Positions 17,433-26,793 of a DNA stretch of 64,000 bases are shown piece after piece. The first letter of the stretch is position 1, and each line of letters begins with the position of its first letter. Made by a program: the position numbers and the translations under genes. Source of the stretch: Flavobacterium succinicans LMG 10402 (GTDB lineage: Bacteria; Bacteroidota; Bacteroidia; Flavobacteriales; Flavobacteriaceae); the NCBI RefSeq assembly GCF_000611675.1, contig NZ_JATV01000016.1, positions 1 through 64,000 on the forward strand, read 5' to 3'. The notes below the pieces were generated by a model, which was not told where the DNA came from, searched no databases, and saw only the letters and a program-made list of their open reading frames with translations.

Positions 17433-18485
17433 ATGATGAATAGTCCTGAAAAATATATAAAACGTTGCATTGAACTGGCCAAGAACGGCTTAGGCACTAC
17501 CTACCCTAACCCGATGGTGGGCAGCGTAGTTGTAGCCAACGGGCAAATTATCGGCGAAGGTTGGCACCGAAAAGCCGGAGAGCCCCACGCCGAAGTCCAC
17601 GCCATCAATAGCGTAAAAGATACCTCTTTATTAAAAGAAGCTACTATTTATGTCAGCCTCGAACCCTGTAGCCATTTTGGAAAAACACCGCCTTGTGCTG
17701 ATTTGATCGTGAGAAGTGGCATCCCAAAAGTGGTCATAGGCACGGTTGACCCAAACTATCAAGTGGCGGGTAAAGGCATAGAACGTTTGAAAAACGCGGG
17801 GATTGAAGTACTAGTGGGCGTACTCGAAAAAGAATGCCAAGCCTTGAACAAACGTTTTTTTACCTTTCACAACCAAAAACGCCCTTACATTATCTTGAAA
17901 TGGGCCGAAAGTCAAGACGGATTTATCGCTCCAAGTCCAAACCCTTATCACCAACGAGCTCCGATTTGGATTACCAATCCCTACTCGCGACAATTGGTGC
18001 ACAAATGGCGCAGCGAAGAGCAAGCGATTTTGGTAGGCACTCAAACCGTTGTTGCCGACAATCCGAAGTTAGACACCAGAGATTGGTTTGGTCAACATCC
18101 TACTCGAGTAATTATTGACCGAGAAGGTCGCATTCCAGCGGATAGTTTTGTATTGGATCAAAGTGTCCCTACTTTGATTTTTACATCAGCAACTGACCGT
18201 GTCTCAAAGGAAAACTGCCTTTTTGAAGCGATTGATTTCAATCAAAACATTGTACCCCAACTCCTAGCAAAACTGTATGAACACCGCCTGCAATCCGTTA
18301 TTATTGAAGGAGGCACCACTACCATTCAGCATTTTATTGATTTGAATATGTGGGATGAAGCCCGAATTTTTAAAGGAGCCGTTACCTTTACTAGTGGGAT
18401 ACCAGCCCCACAAATTACGGGTCATTGCCTTGAAAAAACAACCTACGGCACCGACGAACTTTTAATACTTAGCAATCATGATTAA
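17433..18485 (+). CDS. ribD: Bifunctional riboflavin biosynthesis deaminase/reductase RibD
   Basis: RibD carries out two steps of riboflavin synthesis: deamination of the pyrimidine intermediate, then NADPH-dependent reduction of its ribosyl group. The N-terminal deaminase has the zinc site His52-Ala-Glu54 and PCxxxGKTPPC with Cys79 and Cys88. The C-terminal reductase (~150-345) shows KWAESQDGFIA and the VIIEGGTTTIQHF motif. Length (350 residues) is normal. Two consecutive ATGs (17433, 17436) open the frame. The downstream HAD gene overlaps it by 8 nt, so the two form an operon; a HAD phosphatase here could supply the missing RibD-pathway phosphatase step (inference). Confidence 0.95.
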   Translation: MMNSPEKYIKRCIELAKNGLGTTYPNPMVGSVVVANGQIIGEGWHRKAGEPHAEVHAINSVKDTSLLKEATIYVSLEPCSHFGKTPPCADLIVRSGIPKVVIGTVDPNYQVAGKGIERLKNAGIEVLVGVLEKECQALNKRFFTFHNQKRPYIILKWAESQDGFIAPSPNPYHQRAPIWITNPYSRQLVHKWRSEEQAILVGTQTVVADNPKLDTRDWFGQHPTRVIIDREGRIPADSFVLDQSVPTLIFTSATDRVSKENCLFEAIDFNQNIVPQLLAKLYEHRLQSVIIEGGTTTIQHFIDLNMWDEARIFKGAVTFTSGIPAPQITGHCLEKTTYGTDELLILSNHD

Positions 18486-19083
18486 TGCGATTATTTTTGA
18501 TTTTGGAGATGTATTTATCAATTTAGACAAGCAAGCCACGCAAGACCAACTGCGACAATTAGGGCTTACGGCTTGGCATGACGATTTGAACGAGCTCAAT
18601 ATGGCATTTGAAAAAGGAAATTGTACACGAGACGCATTTTTGAATGGTTTTCAAAAACATTTACCCCACGCCAGTCTAGAAGAAATTCTTGCAGCTTGGA
18701 ATGCTATTTTACTCGATTTTCCGCTGTATCGTTTGGAGTTTTTACAATTATTATCACAAAAATACCGCCTGTTTTTGTTGAGCAATACCGATGCGATTCA
18801 TATTGACACTTTTGAGCAAAAAACGGGGAGTTCCTTCTACAGTGCCTTTTATCAATGTTTTGAGAAAGTGTATTTTTCTTTTGAAGTAGGGATGCGAAAA
18901 CCAGATGCTGAAATTTACTTACACGTGCTACAACAAAATGAATTGTCGCCGAAAAGAACTTTGTTTGTAGACGATAAGAAAGAAAACACCGACGCTGCTC
19001 AAGCACTAGGCATGCAAGTTTGGCACCTACAAGTTGGAAAAGAAGATGTGGTCGATTTGTTTAAAAAAAATAGCTTAGACTAA
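18478..19083 (+). CDS. HAD family hydrolase (subfamily IA)
   Basis: The 201-residue protein has all four HAD motifs: the nucleophile in IIFDFGDVFIN, the motif II Ser in LLSNTD, the motif III Lys in RKPDAEIY, and the acid pair in FVDDKKENTDAA. A helical cap sits between motifs I and II. The DFG form of motif I (Gly at +2) occurs in YihX-type sugar-phosphate phosphatases. Its start overlaps the last 8 nt of ribD, implying translational coupling. It may dephosphorylate the pyrimidine intermediate between RibD and RibH, a step commonly done by HAD enzymes; this is inference from position only. Confidence 0.9.
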   Translation: MINAIIFDFGDVFINLDKQATQDQLRQLGLTAWHDDLNELNMAFEKGNCTRDAFLNGFQKHLPHASLEEILAAWNAILLDFPLYRLEFLQLLSQKYRLFLLSNTDAIHIDTFEQKTGSSFYSAFYQCFEKVYFSFEVGMRKPDAEIYLHVLQQNELSPKRTLFVDDKKENTDAAQALGMQVWHLQVGKEDVVDLFKKNSLD

Positions 19084-19312
19084 TGCTAAGCAATCAAAAT
19101 AAAATAGTGTCCTATTTATATTGATTGCTCGCAAAGTCGCAAAAAAACCTTGTGAATACTACTCCTTAGCGTTTTAGCGAGAATATGGTTTGGTAAATTG
19201 CAAGCAAAAAATGGCAAGTCAAAATCGGAATTAAATTTGACAATCCTTATTGCCTGCAACTTAGCGCATCGTTGATGAAAAATCTTTCTAAGTAAACAAC
19301 CCTGCTTCTCCT
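19084..19312. other. Intergenic, no gene seen
   Basis: This is the 3' flank of the HAD gene, with AT-rich sequence and short CGCAAAG and TTAGCG words. It leads into the structured element at 19313. No gene or terminator was recognised. Confidence 0.4.
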
Positions 19313-19405
19313 TAGCCCCGATAGTAGCGGCATCCTTTTTCATACGCTTGGCAGGTCCCTAAAACCTGCCAAGCGTATGAAAAAGATATAGCGAATAGCG
19401 GGAAC
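19313..19405 (+). repeat. Structured repeat element, copy 2
   Basis: The head is TAGCCCCGATAGTAGCGG and CATCCTTTTT, and the tail is AAAGATATAGCG then AGCGGGA. Between them is a perfect 22-bp hairpin (19335-19356 with 19364-19385, loop CCCTAAA). The same head and tail occur with different loop sequences at 24189 and 42925, so the outer parts are conserved while the hairpin changes. Confidence 0.7.
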
Positions 19406-19491
19406 CCATGCCTCATAACTATGCCTTGGGTGCTGCTCCAAGAAATAAACTTAAATTTGCAACAAAAATCCCCCTTTCAGAAAAGTTGAAC

Positions 19492-20118
19492 ATGAAAGAT
19501 ACTTATCAAACTATTGCTGCGCCCAACGAACCAATATTGTTTAAGGAAAAAAACAGTAAGTTTTTTGGGTACACGTTTCCGATCACGCACGAAGACGAAG
19601 TGAAACCTATTCTTGAAGTGCTTAAAAAAGAACATCCGCATGCGGTGCATTATTGTTATGCCTACCAAATTGGAACTGAAACGTTCGTGTATAGGGCCAA
19701 CGATGATGGGGAGCCTAGCAATACGGCGGGAACTCCCATTTACGGTCAAATTCAGTCCTTTGGTTTGACGAATATTTTGATTGTGGTAGTTCGGATTTTT
19801 GGAGGTACCAAATTGGGGGTTGGCGGCTTGATTGCGGCCTATAAAACCACAGCGCAATTAGCGATAGCAGCGAGTGAAATTGTGGAGAAAACTATTGATG
19901 TTTTTTTCGTAATCACTTTCGATTATAAGAACATGAACAAAGTGATGCGTGTTATTAAAGAAAAACAACTTCAAATTGTGAATCAAGAAATGGAAATTGA
20001 TGTCCAAACTAATTTACCGATTGGCAAAATAGAGTGTTGTATTCGAAAAAAAAACGCCGAAATGATTTTCGGCATTTTTGAAAATATGTTTGAGATTGTG
20101 ATCGAAAAAAAAGAATGA
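19492..20118 (+). CDS. YigZ/IMPACT family protein
   Basis: From ATG 19492 the product is 208 residues; an upstream in-frame ATG at 19408 would run through the repeat element and is rejected. The N-terminal IMPACT domain shows KNSKFFGYTFPI, HAVHYCYAYQIG, DDGEPSNTAGTPI and VVRIFGGTKLGVGGL. A DUF1949-type C-terminal domain follows. Members are linked to translation regulation and stress, but biochemical function is not fixed. It is convergent with the thioesterase gene downstream. Confidence 0.9.
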   Translation: MKDTYQTIAAPNEPILFKEKNSKFFGYTFPITHEDEVKPILEVLKKEHPHAVHYCYAYQIGTETFVYRANDDGEPSNTAGTPIYGQIQSFGLTNILIVVVRIFGGTKLGVGGLIAAYKTTAQLAIAASEIVEKTIDVFFVITFDYKNMNKVMRVIKEKQLQIVNQEMEIDVQTNLPIGKIECCIRKKNAEMIFGIFENMFEIVIEKKE

Positions 20119-20147
20119 AACATGTTTTTTGTCGATGATTTTTGTCG

Positions 20148-20552
20148 TTAGTCGATGTTTTTTAAAAGCTCCAAAATATAATCTGGTGGAGCGATTGGAC
20201 GACCCGTTTTTAGAGAGACAAAAACCAGTACAAAATCGGCCGTTGTTAATAACTCTTGAGTTTCGCTGTAAATGGCGCACTCGAATTCGATCTTCACGGA
20301 CGTCTGCCTTTTAAAAGTGGTATGAATGGTCAATAAATCATCATAACGAGCCGATTTTTTGTAATTGATTGTCATAGAAACGATGGGGAGCGCAATGCCG
20401 TTTTCTTCCATCACTTTATACGAAACCCCCTTATTTCTAAGCCATTCCACGCGCCCTATCTCAAAATAAGGCACATAATTCCCGTGATAAACTACTCCCA
20501 TTTGATCCGTTTCGGAATAACGAACACGTACTTCTACTTGATGATTTTTCAT
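20148..20552 (-). CDS. Acyl-CoA thioesterase, YbgC/4-hydroxybenzoyl-CoA type
   Basis: The 134-residue hotdog-fold protein has the signature YSETDQMGVVYHGNYVPYFE, with catalytic Asp16 and the YHGNY loop at residues 22-26. Such enzymes hydrolyse acyl-CoA thioesters in the cytosol. It is divergent from dnaA across a 185-nt AT-rich spacer. Length is typical of the family. Confidence 0.92.
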   Translation of the reverse strand: MKNHQVEVRVRYSETDQMGVVYHGNYVPYFEIGRVEWLRNKGVSYKVMEENGIALPIVSMTINYKKSARYDDLLTIHTTFKRQTSVKIEFECAIYSETQELLTTADFVLVFVSLKTGRPIAPPDYILELLKNID

Positions 20553-20643
20553 TGTGTTTTCTTAAAAAAAAATTAAAATTTTTAATGCCCTTACAACATT
20601 TTTTTCTAAAATTATTGGTCAATATATTTTTTTATACAAAAAA

Positions 20644-20652
20644 TTATTCACA
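20644..20652 (+). promoter_or_regulatory. DnaA box TTATTCACA upstream of dnaA
   Basis: This is an exact match to TTATNCACA within a very AT-rich 185-nt spacer between the thioesterase gene and dnaA. Only one such box was seen, so autoregulation of dnaA is a better reading than a replication origin. Confidence 0.4.
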
Positions 20653-20737
20653 CTTTTGTTAACCTGAAAATCACAAAAAACAGTCACCGTTTTTTGCTTC
20701 AAAAATCATCTAAAGTAAAAATAATTTCGCCAAATCT

Positions 20738-22165
20738 ATGAATAAAACTGCACAATCGGTATGGGAAAACTGTTTATCTTTTATAAAGGACAACATTCAA
20801 GAGCAAGCGTACAAAACTTGGTTTGAACCTATAAAATCAGTTGAGTTAACCGACAATGCTTTATATATTCAAGTACCTAGTAAATTCTTTTACGAATGGC
20901 TAGAGGAGCACTATGTAAAATTATTAAAAGTAGCCCTTACCAAAGAACTTGGTAAGAATGCTAAGCTGCTTTATAAAATTAGAATGGAGAACACTTATGG
21001 TAATAAACAACCGTTTACGGAACAATTACCAAGTACCAATCGTGTGGTGATGAAACCACAGGAAGTGGATGCTCCAATCAAAAATTTGAATCCCGAACTA
21101 AAAAATCCTTTTGTGATTCCTGGGATTCGCAATTTAAAAATTGAATCGCAATTAAACCCTAATTATAGTTTTGATAATTTCCTAGAAGGGGACTCCAACA
21201 GATTGGCGCGTTCGGCAGGTATGGCTGTAGCCAACAAACCCGGAGGCACCTCGTTCAACCCTCTATTAATCTTTGGTGGCGTTGGATTGGGAAAAACTCA
21301 CTTAGCTCACGCTATTGGTGTAGAGATTAAAGACAAATATCCAGAAAAAACGGTTTTATACATTTCTGCCGAAATTTTCACCCAGCAATATATCGATTCG
21401 GTTAAGAAAAACAACCGTAATGATTTCATTCACTTCTATCAATTGATCGATGTATTGATTATTGATGATGTTCAGTTTTTATCTGGAAAATCAGGAACTC
21501 AAGATGTATTTTTCCACATCTTCAACTATTTGCACCAAAACGGCAAACAAGTAATTTTGACTTCAGACAAAGCTCCTGTTGACATGCAAGATATCGAACA
21601 ACGTTTGCTGTCTCGTTTCAAATGGGGATTATCGGCCGAGTTACATCAACCGGACTACGAAACTCGTATTTCAATTTTGAAAAACATCTTGTACCGCGAT
21701 GGTGTTGAAATTCCAGAAGACATCATTGAGTATGTTGCCCGGAATATCAAATCCAATGTTCGTGAACTCGAAGGCGCCATTATCTCCTTAATCGCACAAT
21801 CTTCTTTCAACAAAAAAGAAGTAACTATTGAGTTAGCCAAAAGCGTGGTGGAGAAATTTGTCAAAAACGTCAAAAGAGAAATCTCGATTGATTTTATTCA
21901 AAAAATTGTTTCTGACTATTTTCAATTGGACATCGAAACTTTGCAATCCAAAACCAGAAAAAGACACGTGGTTCAAGCCCGTCAACTGGCCATGTTTTTT
22001 GCTAAAAAATTCACTAAGGCATCTCTAGCCAATATTGGCTCACAAATTGGCGATCGTGATCATGCTACCGTTTTACATGCTTGCAAGACGGTTGACAACC
22101 TTGTAGCCACTGACAAACAATTCAAAAAATTTGTTGACGATATCAACTCTAAATTAACGCTATAA
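20738..22165 (+). CDS. dnaA: Chromosomal replication initiator protein DnaA
   Basis: DnaA binds DnaA boxes at oriC and opens the duplex. The 475-residue protein has domain I at ~1-85 (VWENCLSFIKDNI, KTWFEPIKSV), a short linker with NPELKNPF, then the AAA+ domain with Walker A GGVGLGKT (residues 180-187) and Walker B VLIIDDVQFL. The C-terminal DNA-binding helix-turn-helix carries IGDRDHATVLHACKTV. Nothing is missing. The LMW phosphatase follows after 9 nt and is probably co-transcribed. Confidence 0.98.
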   Translation: MNKTAQSVWENCLSFIKDNIQEQAYKTWFEPIKSVELTDNALYIQVPSKFFYEWLEEHYVKLLKVALTKELGKNAKLLYKIRMENTYGNKQPFTEQLPSTNRVVMKPQEVDAPIKNLNPELKNPFVIPGIRNLKIESQLNPNYSFDNFLEGDSNRLARSAGMAVANKPGGTSFNPLLIFGGVGLGKTHLAHAIGVEIKDKYPEKTVLYISAEIFTQQYIDSVKKNNRNDFIHFYQLIDVLIIDDVQFLSGKSGTQDVFFHIFNYLHQNGKQVILTSDKAPVDMQDIEQRLLSRFKWGLSAELHQPDYETRISILKNILYRDGVEIPEDIIEYVARNIKSNVRELEGAIISLIAQSSFNKKEVTIELAKSVVEKFVKNVKREISIDFIQKIVSDYFQLDIETLQSKTRKRHVVQARQLAMFFAKKFTKASLANIGSQIGDRDHATVLHACKTVDNLVATDKQFKKFVDDINSKLTL

Positions 22166-22174
22166 AAGCGGATT

Positions 22175-22642
22175 ATGCCTGTAAAAATATTAATGGTTTG
22201 CTTAGGAAACATTTGCCGTTCTCCCTTGGCAGAAGGAATATTAGCCTCAAAACTACCAGCGGATCAATTCGTTGTTGATTCTGCCGGAACAGGCTCTTGG
22301 CACATAGGCCACGCTCCTGACAAACGCTCCATTGCAGTAGCTGAGCACCACAACCTCTCGATTGCGCACCAAAAAGGAAGACAATTTAGCACCAAAGATT
22401 TCGATACCTTCGATTATATTTACGTGATGGACATCTCCAATTATGACACCGTGATTGAGATGGCAAAAAATGACACCCAGAAAAACAAAGTTCAAATGAT
22501 TTTAAACGAATTGTTTCCAGGTGAAAATGTAGATGTACCCGATCCTTATTACGGCTTAACCAATGGATTTGAAAATGTATATCAAATGCTAGACGAAGCT
22601 TGTGATGTAATTGCCAAAAAAGTCATTGAGAAGCATTCTTAA
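22175..22642 (+). CDS. Low molecular weight protein tyrosine phosphatase
   Basis: The 155-residue enzyme has the P-loop CLGNICRS with nucleophile Cys9 and Arg15, and the general-acid loop DPYYG beginning at Asp123. In bacteria such phosphatases pair with BY-kinases in exopolysaccharide control, or act more generally. No kinase gene is nearby. It starts 9 nt after dnaA, an arrangement I recall from other flavobacteria. Confidence 0.93.
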   Translation: MPVKILMVCLGNICRSPLAEGILASKLPADQFVVDSAGTGSWHIGHAPDKRSIAVAEHHNLSIAHQKGRQFSTKDFDTFDYIYVMDISNYDTVIEMAKNDTQKNKVQMILNELFPGENVDVPDPYYGLTNGFENVYQMLDEACDVIAKKVIEKHS

Positions 22643-22772
22643 ATACAACAAGAATTCCTGCTCCTCTATAAAGTATAAAACTTCACATATTTATTGAACA
22701 TTAAGTGGTTAAAAACACAATTGTTATTATTACTCAATTGTAAAAAAGCATAAACAAGTTCAGATAGTTTTA

Positions 22773-22780
22773 TAACTTTG
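22773..22780 (+). promoter_or_regulatory. -7 element TAACTTTG upstream of the Uma2 gene
   Basis: This is an exact TAnnTTTG match 15 nt before the ATG at 22796. No convincing -33 element was seen. Confidence 0.45.
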
Positions 22781-22795
22781 TAAAAAACACAGCAC

Positions 22796-23398
22796 ATGTC
22801 AGTAGTAAAAAATTTTTCAGACTTAGATTTGACAAAAACCTACACCTATTCCGATTATTTGCTATGGCAATTTTCAGAGCGAGTGGAGCTAATCAAAGGA
22901 TTTATCCGTAAAATGAGCCCTGCCCCAAGCCGAAAGCATCAAACGATTTCACAGAATTTGAATTGGAAAATTTATAGCTTTTTCGAAAATCGTCCTTGCA
23001 GTGTTTTTGTTGCCCCTTTTGACGTAAGACTTCCGATTGCCTCTTCAAAAAAAGACACTACTGTAGTACAACCCGATTTATGCATTATTTGTGATGAAAA
23101 CAAATTAGATGATAAAGGCTGCAACGGCGCTCCAGATTTAATTGTAGAAATATTATCACCCAACAACAGCAAGCATGATGTAGATACCAAATTCAATTTA
23201 TACCAAGAAAGTGGCGTAAAAGAATATTGGATAGTAGAACCCGAAGAACGTTTTGTTTTAGTATACACGTTACAAAACGAAGAATACATCGGATTAAAAC
23301 CCTTTTCTGAAGGGCAAATAATTAAAAGTCCACTGTTTTCAGAAATGCAAATTACAGTTGACGAGGTATTCAAAAGAATAAACAAAGAAAAACACTAA
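22796..23398 (+). CDS. Uma2 family protein (DUF820, PD-(D/E)XK nuclease fold)
   Basis: This 200-residue protein shows the Uma2 signatures RVELIKGFIRKMSPAPSRKHQ, QPDLCIICDENK, and the restriction-like core APDLIVEILSPNN with a following Lys, plus ESGVKEYWIVEP. Uma2 proteins are very numerous in cyanobacteria and scattered in Bacteroidota; a nuclease fold is predicted but their role is not known. Its stop is immediately followed by the ATG of the methylase (23399). It sits within a housekeeping run, so it is probably a later arrival. Confidence 0.88.
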   Translation: MSVVKNFSDLDLTKTYTYSDYLLWQFSERVELIKGFIRKMSPAPSRKHQTISQNLNWKIYSFFENRPCSVFVAPFDVRLPIASSKKDTTVVQPDLCIICDENKLDDKGCNGAPDLIVEILSPNNSKHDVDTKFNLYQESGVKEYWIVEPEERFVLVYTLQNEEYIGLKPFSEGQIIKSPLFSEMQITVDEVFKRINKEKH

Positions 23399-24121
23399 AT
23401 GAAACCAACTCTTTCGCTAGGAAAATTATACTTAATTCCAACCACTATGGGCGATTGTGACCCCATGGATGTTTTACCACAAACCATCAAAAGAAGCATC
23501 GATTTTATTGACCATTACATCGTAGAAAACGAAAAAACGGCCAGAAAATCAATCAAAATAGTGCAACCCGAAAAAAAACAATCAGAACTCGTACTTTTCA
23601 CCCTAAACAAACACACCGAAACCAAAGAGCATTTGGCCATGATTCAACCCTTGCTCGAGGGAAAAAACATGGGATTAATGAGCGAGGCCGGTTGTCCAGG
23701 CGTAGCCGATCCCGGAGCAGTCATTGTAAAAATCGCACACGACAAAGGCATACAAGTCATCCCATTGGTAGGTCCTTCCTCTATCCTACTAGCCCTTATG
23801 GCTTCTGGGATGAACGGTCAAAGCTTTACCTTCAACGGCTATTTACCTATCGAAAAAGAAGAGAAAAAATCGGCATTGAAATTTTTAGAAAAATTATCTT
23901 TCGACAAAAACCAATCGCAAATTTTTATCGAAACCCCATATCGCAACAACAAACTACTCGAAGATTTGATTCAAATCCTACATCCCGAGACCCATCTTTG
24001 CGTAGCCACAGATATCACCCTACCTACCGAATATATCAAAACAAAAAAAATAGCGGCTTGGAAAAAAGAAAAAGTAGACTTACACAAACGCCCTACTATT
24101 TTTATTGTGCACAAAATGTAA
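23399..24121 (+). CDS. SAM-dependent methyltransferase, RsmI/tetrapyrrole methylase family
   Basis: This 240-residue protein has the tetrapyrrole-methylase fold, with the diagnostic MSEAGCPGVADPGAVIV and LVGPSSILLALMASG motifs. It resembles RsmI, which 2'-O-methylates C1402 of 16S rRNA, but is shorter than the ~280-residue E. coli form and lacks its C-terminal extension. That short form is common in Bacteroidota, and its substrate should be treated as unproven. Its ATG directly abuts the Uma2 stop codon. Confidence 0.85.
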   Translation: MKPTLSLGKLYLIPTTMGDCDPMDVLPQTIKRSIDFIDHYIVENEKTARKSIKIVQPEKKQSELVLFTLNKHTETKEHLAMIQPLLEGKNMGLMSEAGCPGVADPGAVIVKIAHDKGIQVIPLVGPSSILLALMASGMNGQSFTFNGYLPIEKEEKKSALKFLEKLSFDKNQSQIFIETPYRNNKLLEDLIQILHPETHLCVATDITLPTEYIKTKKIAAWKKEKVDLHKRPTIFIVHKM

Positions 24122-24188
24122 ACTAGCCCATACATCTAGTACTATTATTTCTATTAGAAGCAGGAAGATTAGGCTTTTCAGGCCACAT

Positions 24189-24257
24189 CGTCCCGTGATC
24201 CGTTCTATCTTTACTGCCGAACCCCGGCAGCAAAGGATGCCACTCCTCCCGGGGCTA
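24189..24257 (-). repeat. Structured repeat element, copy 3
   Basis: Read on the minus strand it begins TAGCCCCGGGAGGAG, continues GGCATCCTTTGC, has a short CTGCCG/CGGCAG hairpin, and ends AAAGATAGAACGG then ACGGGA. It occupies the spacer between the methylase and the uridine kinase gene, which otherwise holds no gene. Confidence 0.65.
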
Positions 24258-24384
24258 AAAGAGAAAAAAAGGCATTCTTATAGGCAGTAAAAAAACACTC
24301 TTTTAGCATTTATTTACTAATCATTTAATTAGCAAGTCTTTCAAAAATAGTCCGCAAAAACAAATTCGTATCTCTTTTAATTCT

Positions 24385-24392
24385 TATTTTTG
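24385..24392 (+). promoter_or_regulatory. -7 element TATTTTTG upstream of udk
   Basis: This exact TAnnTTTG match lies 26 nt before the ATG at 24419. It probably drives udk and the DivIC-like gene. Confidence 0.45.
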
Positions 24393-24418
24393 TAACAAAA
24401 TTTAAAAGTAAAGTTAGT

Positions 24419-25027
24419 ATGCTCATCATAGGAATTGCGGGAGGAACCGGAAGTGGAAAAACAACAGTAGTACATCAAATCATGAATGAACTACCTGATG
24501 CCGAAGTGGGCATCATCTCACAAGATTCTTATTACAAAGAGAACAAAAACATGAGTTATGAGGAGCGTTCCAACATTAACTTTGACCACCCTAGGGCCAT
24601 CGATTTTGAACTATTAGTAGCCCATTTAAAAGAACTAAAACAAGGCAACATCATCAATCAGCCGGTCTATTCTTTCATCAAACACAATAGAACTGATGAC
24701 GTTATTATTACCCATCCAAGAAAAGTAATGATTGTAGAAGGCATCCTTATTTTTACCAATCCTGAAATTCGAGAATTATTTGACATTAAAATTTATGTTC
24801 ATGCCGATTCTGACGAACGATTAATTCGTAGATTACGTCGTGATATATCAGAACGTGGCCGTGATATGGAAGAAGTATTGAGTCGTTACCAACACACGCT
24901 CAAACCTATGCACGAACAATTTATCGAGCCTACCAAAGCCTATGCCGATATCATCATTCCAAATGACAAATTCAATACGGTAGCTATTGATGTAGTTCGC
25001 GCCGTGATTAACCAACGTATTTTGTAA
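24419..25027 (+). CDS. udk: Uridine kinase
   Basis: Udk phosphorylates uridine and cytidine in pyrimidine salvage. The 202-residue protein has the P-loop GGTGSGKTT starting at residue 8, ISQDSYYK, NFDHPRAIDFELL, and the lid region RRLRRDISERGRDMEEVL. Length is typical (~205-213). It lies 21 nt before the DivIC-like gene, in the same direction. Confidence 0.95.
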   Translation: MLIIGIAGGTGSGKTTVVHQIMNELPDAEVGIISQDSYYKENKNMSYEERSNINFDHPRAIDFELLVAHLKELKQGNIINQPVYSFIKHNRTDDVIITHPRKVMIVEGILIFTNPEIRELFDIKIYVHADSDERLIRRLRRDISERGRDMEEVLSRYQHTLKPMHEQFIEPTKAYADIIIPNDKFNTVAIDVVRAVINQRIL

Positions 25028-25048
25028 TTCTTTTCCAATCTAGCAGCA

Positions 25049-25366
25049 ATGATAAATTCATATAAAGACAAAAAATGGTTCAAACTACTTAGCAATAAGT
25101 ATATTTGGGTAGGCTTATTTTTCATTGTTTGGATGACTTTTTTAGACAATTATTCTTATTTTGACCATCAAATGCTCAATAAGGAAATGGATGAGCTAAA
25201 AGAGAATAAAAAATATTACCAAGAAGAAATTAAAAAGGACAGCAAAAGCATTAAAGAATTACAAAATTCAGAACAGATAGAGAAATTCGCACGAGAAAAA
25301 TATTATATGAAAAAAGAAAACGAAGACATCTATATCATAGAATTTGAAGGCGATACAATACAATAA
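25049..25366 (+). CDS. Septum formation initiator family protein (DivIC/FtsB-like)
   Basis: The 105-residue protein has one membrane span near residues 17-37 and then a Lys/Glu-rich coiled coil. It ends with REKYYMKKENEDIYII, the usual DivIC/FtsB tail. These proteins link with FtsL and FtsQ at the division site. Its position between udk and mutA matches what I remember of other flavobacteria, which supports orthology. Confidence 0.85.
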   Translation: MINSYKDKKWFKLLSNKYIWVGLFFIVWMTFLDNYSYFDHQMLNKEMDELKENKKYYQEEIKKDSKSIKELQNSEQIEKFAREKYYMKKENEDIYIIEFEGDTIQ

Positions 25367-25387
25367 CAACAAACCCATACCAATACA

Positions 25388-26752
25388 ATGGCGCAAAATC
25401 TATTTGAAGATTTCAATGCTGTTTCGGCTAAACAGTGGAAACAAAAAATTCAATTTGAACTCAAAGGTGCCGATTATAACGAAACGGTAATTTGGAATTC
25501 CCCAGAGGAAATAAAAGTAAAACCATTTTATGATAAGGAAGATCTAAAAGGTAATGCTAACGTTAGCACGCAAGCAACAGCGTTTACCATTTGCCAAAAT
25601 ATCTTTGTACACGACGTAGATAAATCCACAGAAAGGGCTTTAGACACAATTCAACGCGGCGCAACTAGCCTCCGTTTTACTATTCCTAATCAGAGCATCG
25701 CTGTAGAAAAATTACTTGCAGCACTTCCTCTGGAAAAAATCGATATTTATTTCGATTTCCAATTTCTTTCAATCGATTTCGTTGCAAAAATTGACCAAAT
25801 TGCTAAAGAAAAAGAAGCTACGATTTTCTGCTTATTGGATCCTATCGGACAATTAGCCCAAGACGGCAATTGGTTTTCAACCCCTGAAAAAGACAATTTC
25901 GAAACCCTCGAATTGCTTTTTAATAGCACCCAAAATTGCACTTTATTGAGTGTCAATATGGGACTGCATCAAAATTCAGGAGCCACTATGGTTCAGGAAA
26001 TCGCTTATGGTTTAGCGCAAGCCAATGAGTACTTCAACCGTGTTCCGAATTGTAAAAAAAGTGTAGTATTTCAAGTCGCCATAGGTAGTAACTACTTCTT
26101 CGAAATTGCAAAATTAAGAGCTTTACGTCAACTTTTTGAAATTGTATCCAATGCCTATGAATTGGATATCGATTGTCATATTCTAGCCACTCCAACTAAA
26201 AGAAACAAAACGATTTACGACTACAATGTCAATATGTTACGAACTACTACAGAATGTATGAGTGCCATTTTGGGAGGAGCAGATGCAGTTGCTAATTTGC
26301 CATATGACGCCTTGTACCACAAAGACAACGAATTTGGAGATCGTATTGCTAGAAATCAATTGTTGATTCTGAAAAACGAATCGTATTTCGACAAAGTCAA
26401 CAATCCAGCTGACGGAAGTTATTATTTAGAAAGCATCACCCAACAGTTAGCAGAAAAAGCACTTCAATTGTTTAAAGACATCGAAAAAAACGGAGGTTTC
26501 TTAAAGCAATTGAAAGAAGGTACCGTCAAAAGAAAAATCCAAGAAAGTGCCGACAAGGAACAAGCTTTATTTGATACTGGTAAAAAAATATTATTGGGAA
26601 CCAACAAACATCCCAACCAAGCTGACCGAATGAAGCACGATTTGGAATTGTTTCCTTTTGTAAAAATCAATCCACGAAAAACACTGATTACCCCAATAAT
26701 CGAAAAACGTTTGGCCGAAAAAATCGAACAAGAACGACTCGCCTTAGAGTAA
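25388..26752 (+). CDS. mutA: Methylmalonyl-CoA mutase small subunit
   Basis: The 454-residue protein is the non-catalytic alpha/beta partner of the mutase heterodimer. It aligns in style with the TIM-barrel portion of the large subunit ([38 protein letters not shown]) but lacks the cobalamin-binding C-terminal domain with DxHxxG. It is 41 nt upstream of the large-subunit gene. Together they interconvert methylmalonyl-CoA and succinyl-CoA, for propionate and branched-chain catabolism. Confidence 0.93.
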   Translation: MAQNLFEDFNAVSAKQWKQKIQFELKGADYNETVIWNSPEEIKVKPFYDKEDLKGNANVSTQATAFTICQNIFVHDVDKSTERALDTIQRGATSLRFTIPNQSIAVEKLLAALPLEKIDIYFDFQFLSIDFVAKIDQIAKEKEATIFCLLDPIGQLAQDGNWFSTPEKDNFETLELLFNSTQNCTLLSVNMGLHQNSGATMVQEIAYGLAQANEYFNRVPNCKKSVVFQVAIGSNYFFEIAKLRALRQLFEIVSNAYELDIDCHILATPTKRNKTIYDYNVNMLRTTTECMSAILGGADAVANLPYDALYHKDNEFGDRIARNQLLILKNESYFDKVNNPADGSYYLESITQQLAEKALQLFKDIEKNGGFLKQLKEGTVKRKIQESADKEQALFDTGKKILLGTNKHPNQADRMKHDLELFPFVKINPRKTLITPIIEKRLAEKIEQERLALE

Positions 26753-26793
26753 GCTTATTCCAACCAAAACGATTCACCATTACTATTCGAGCC

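Noticed and set aside
20553..20737. oriC
   Set aside because: Only one DnaA box and no DNA-unwinding repeats; dnaA is often far from oriC in Bacteroidota.
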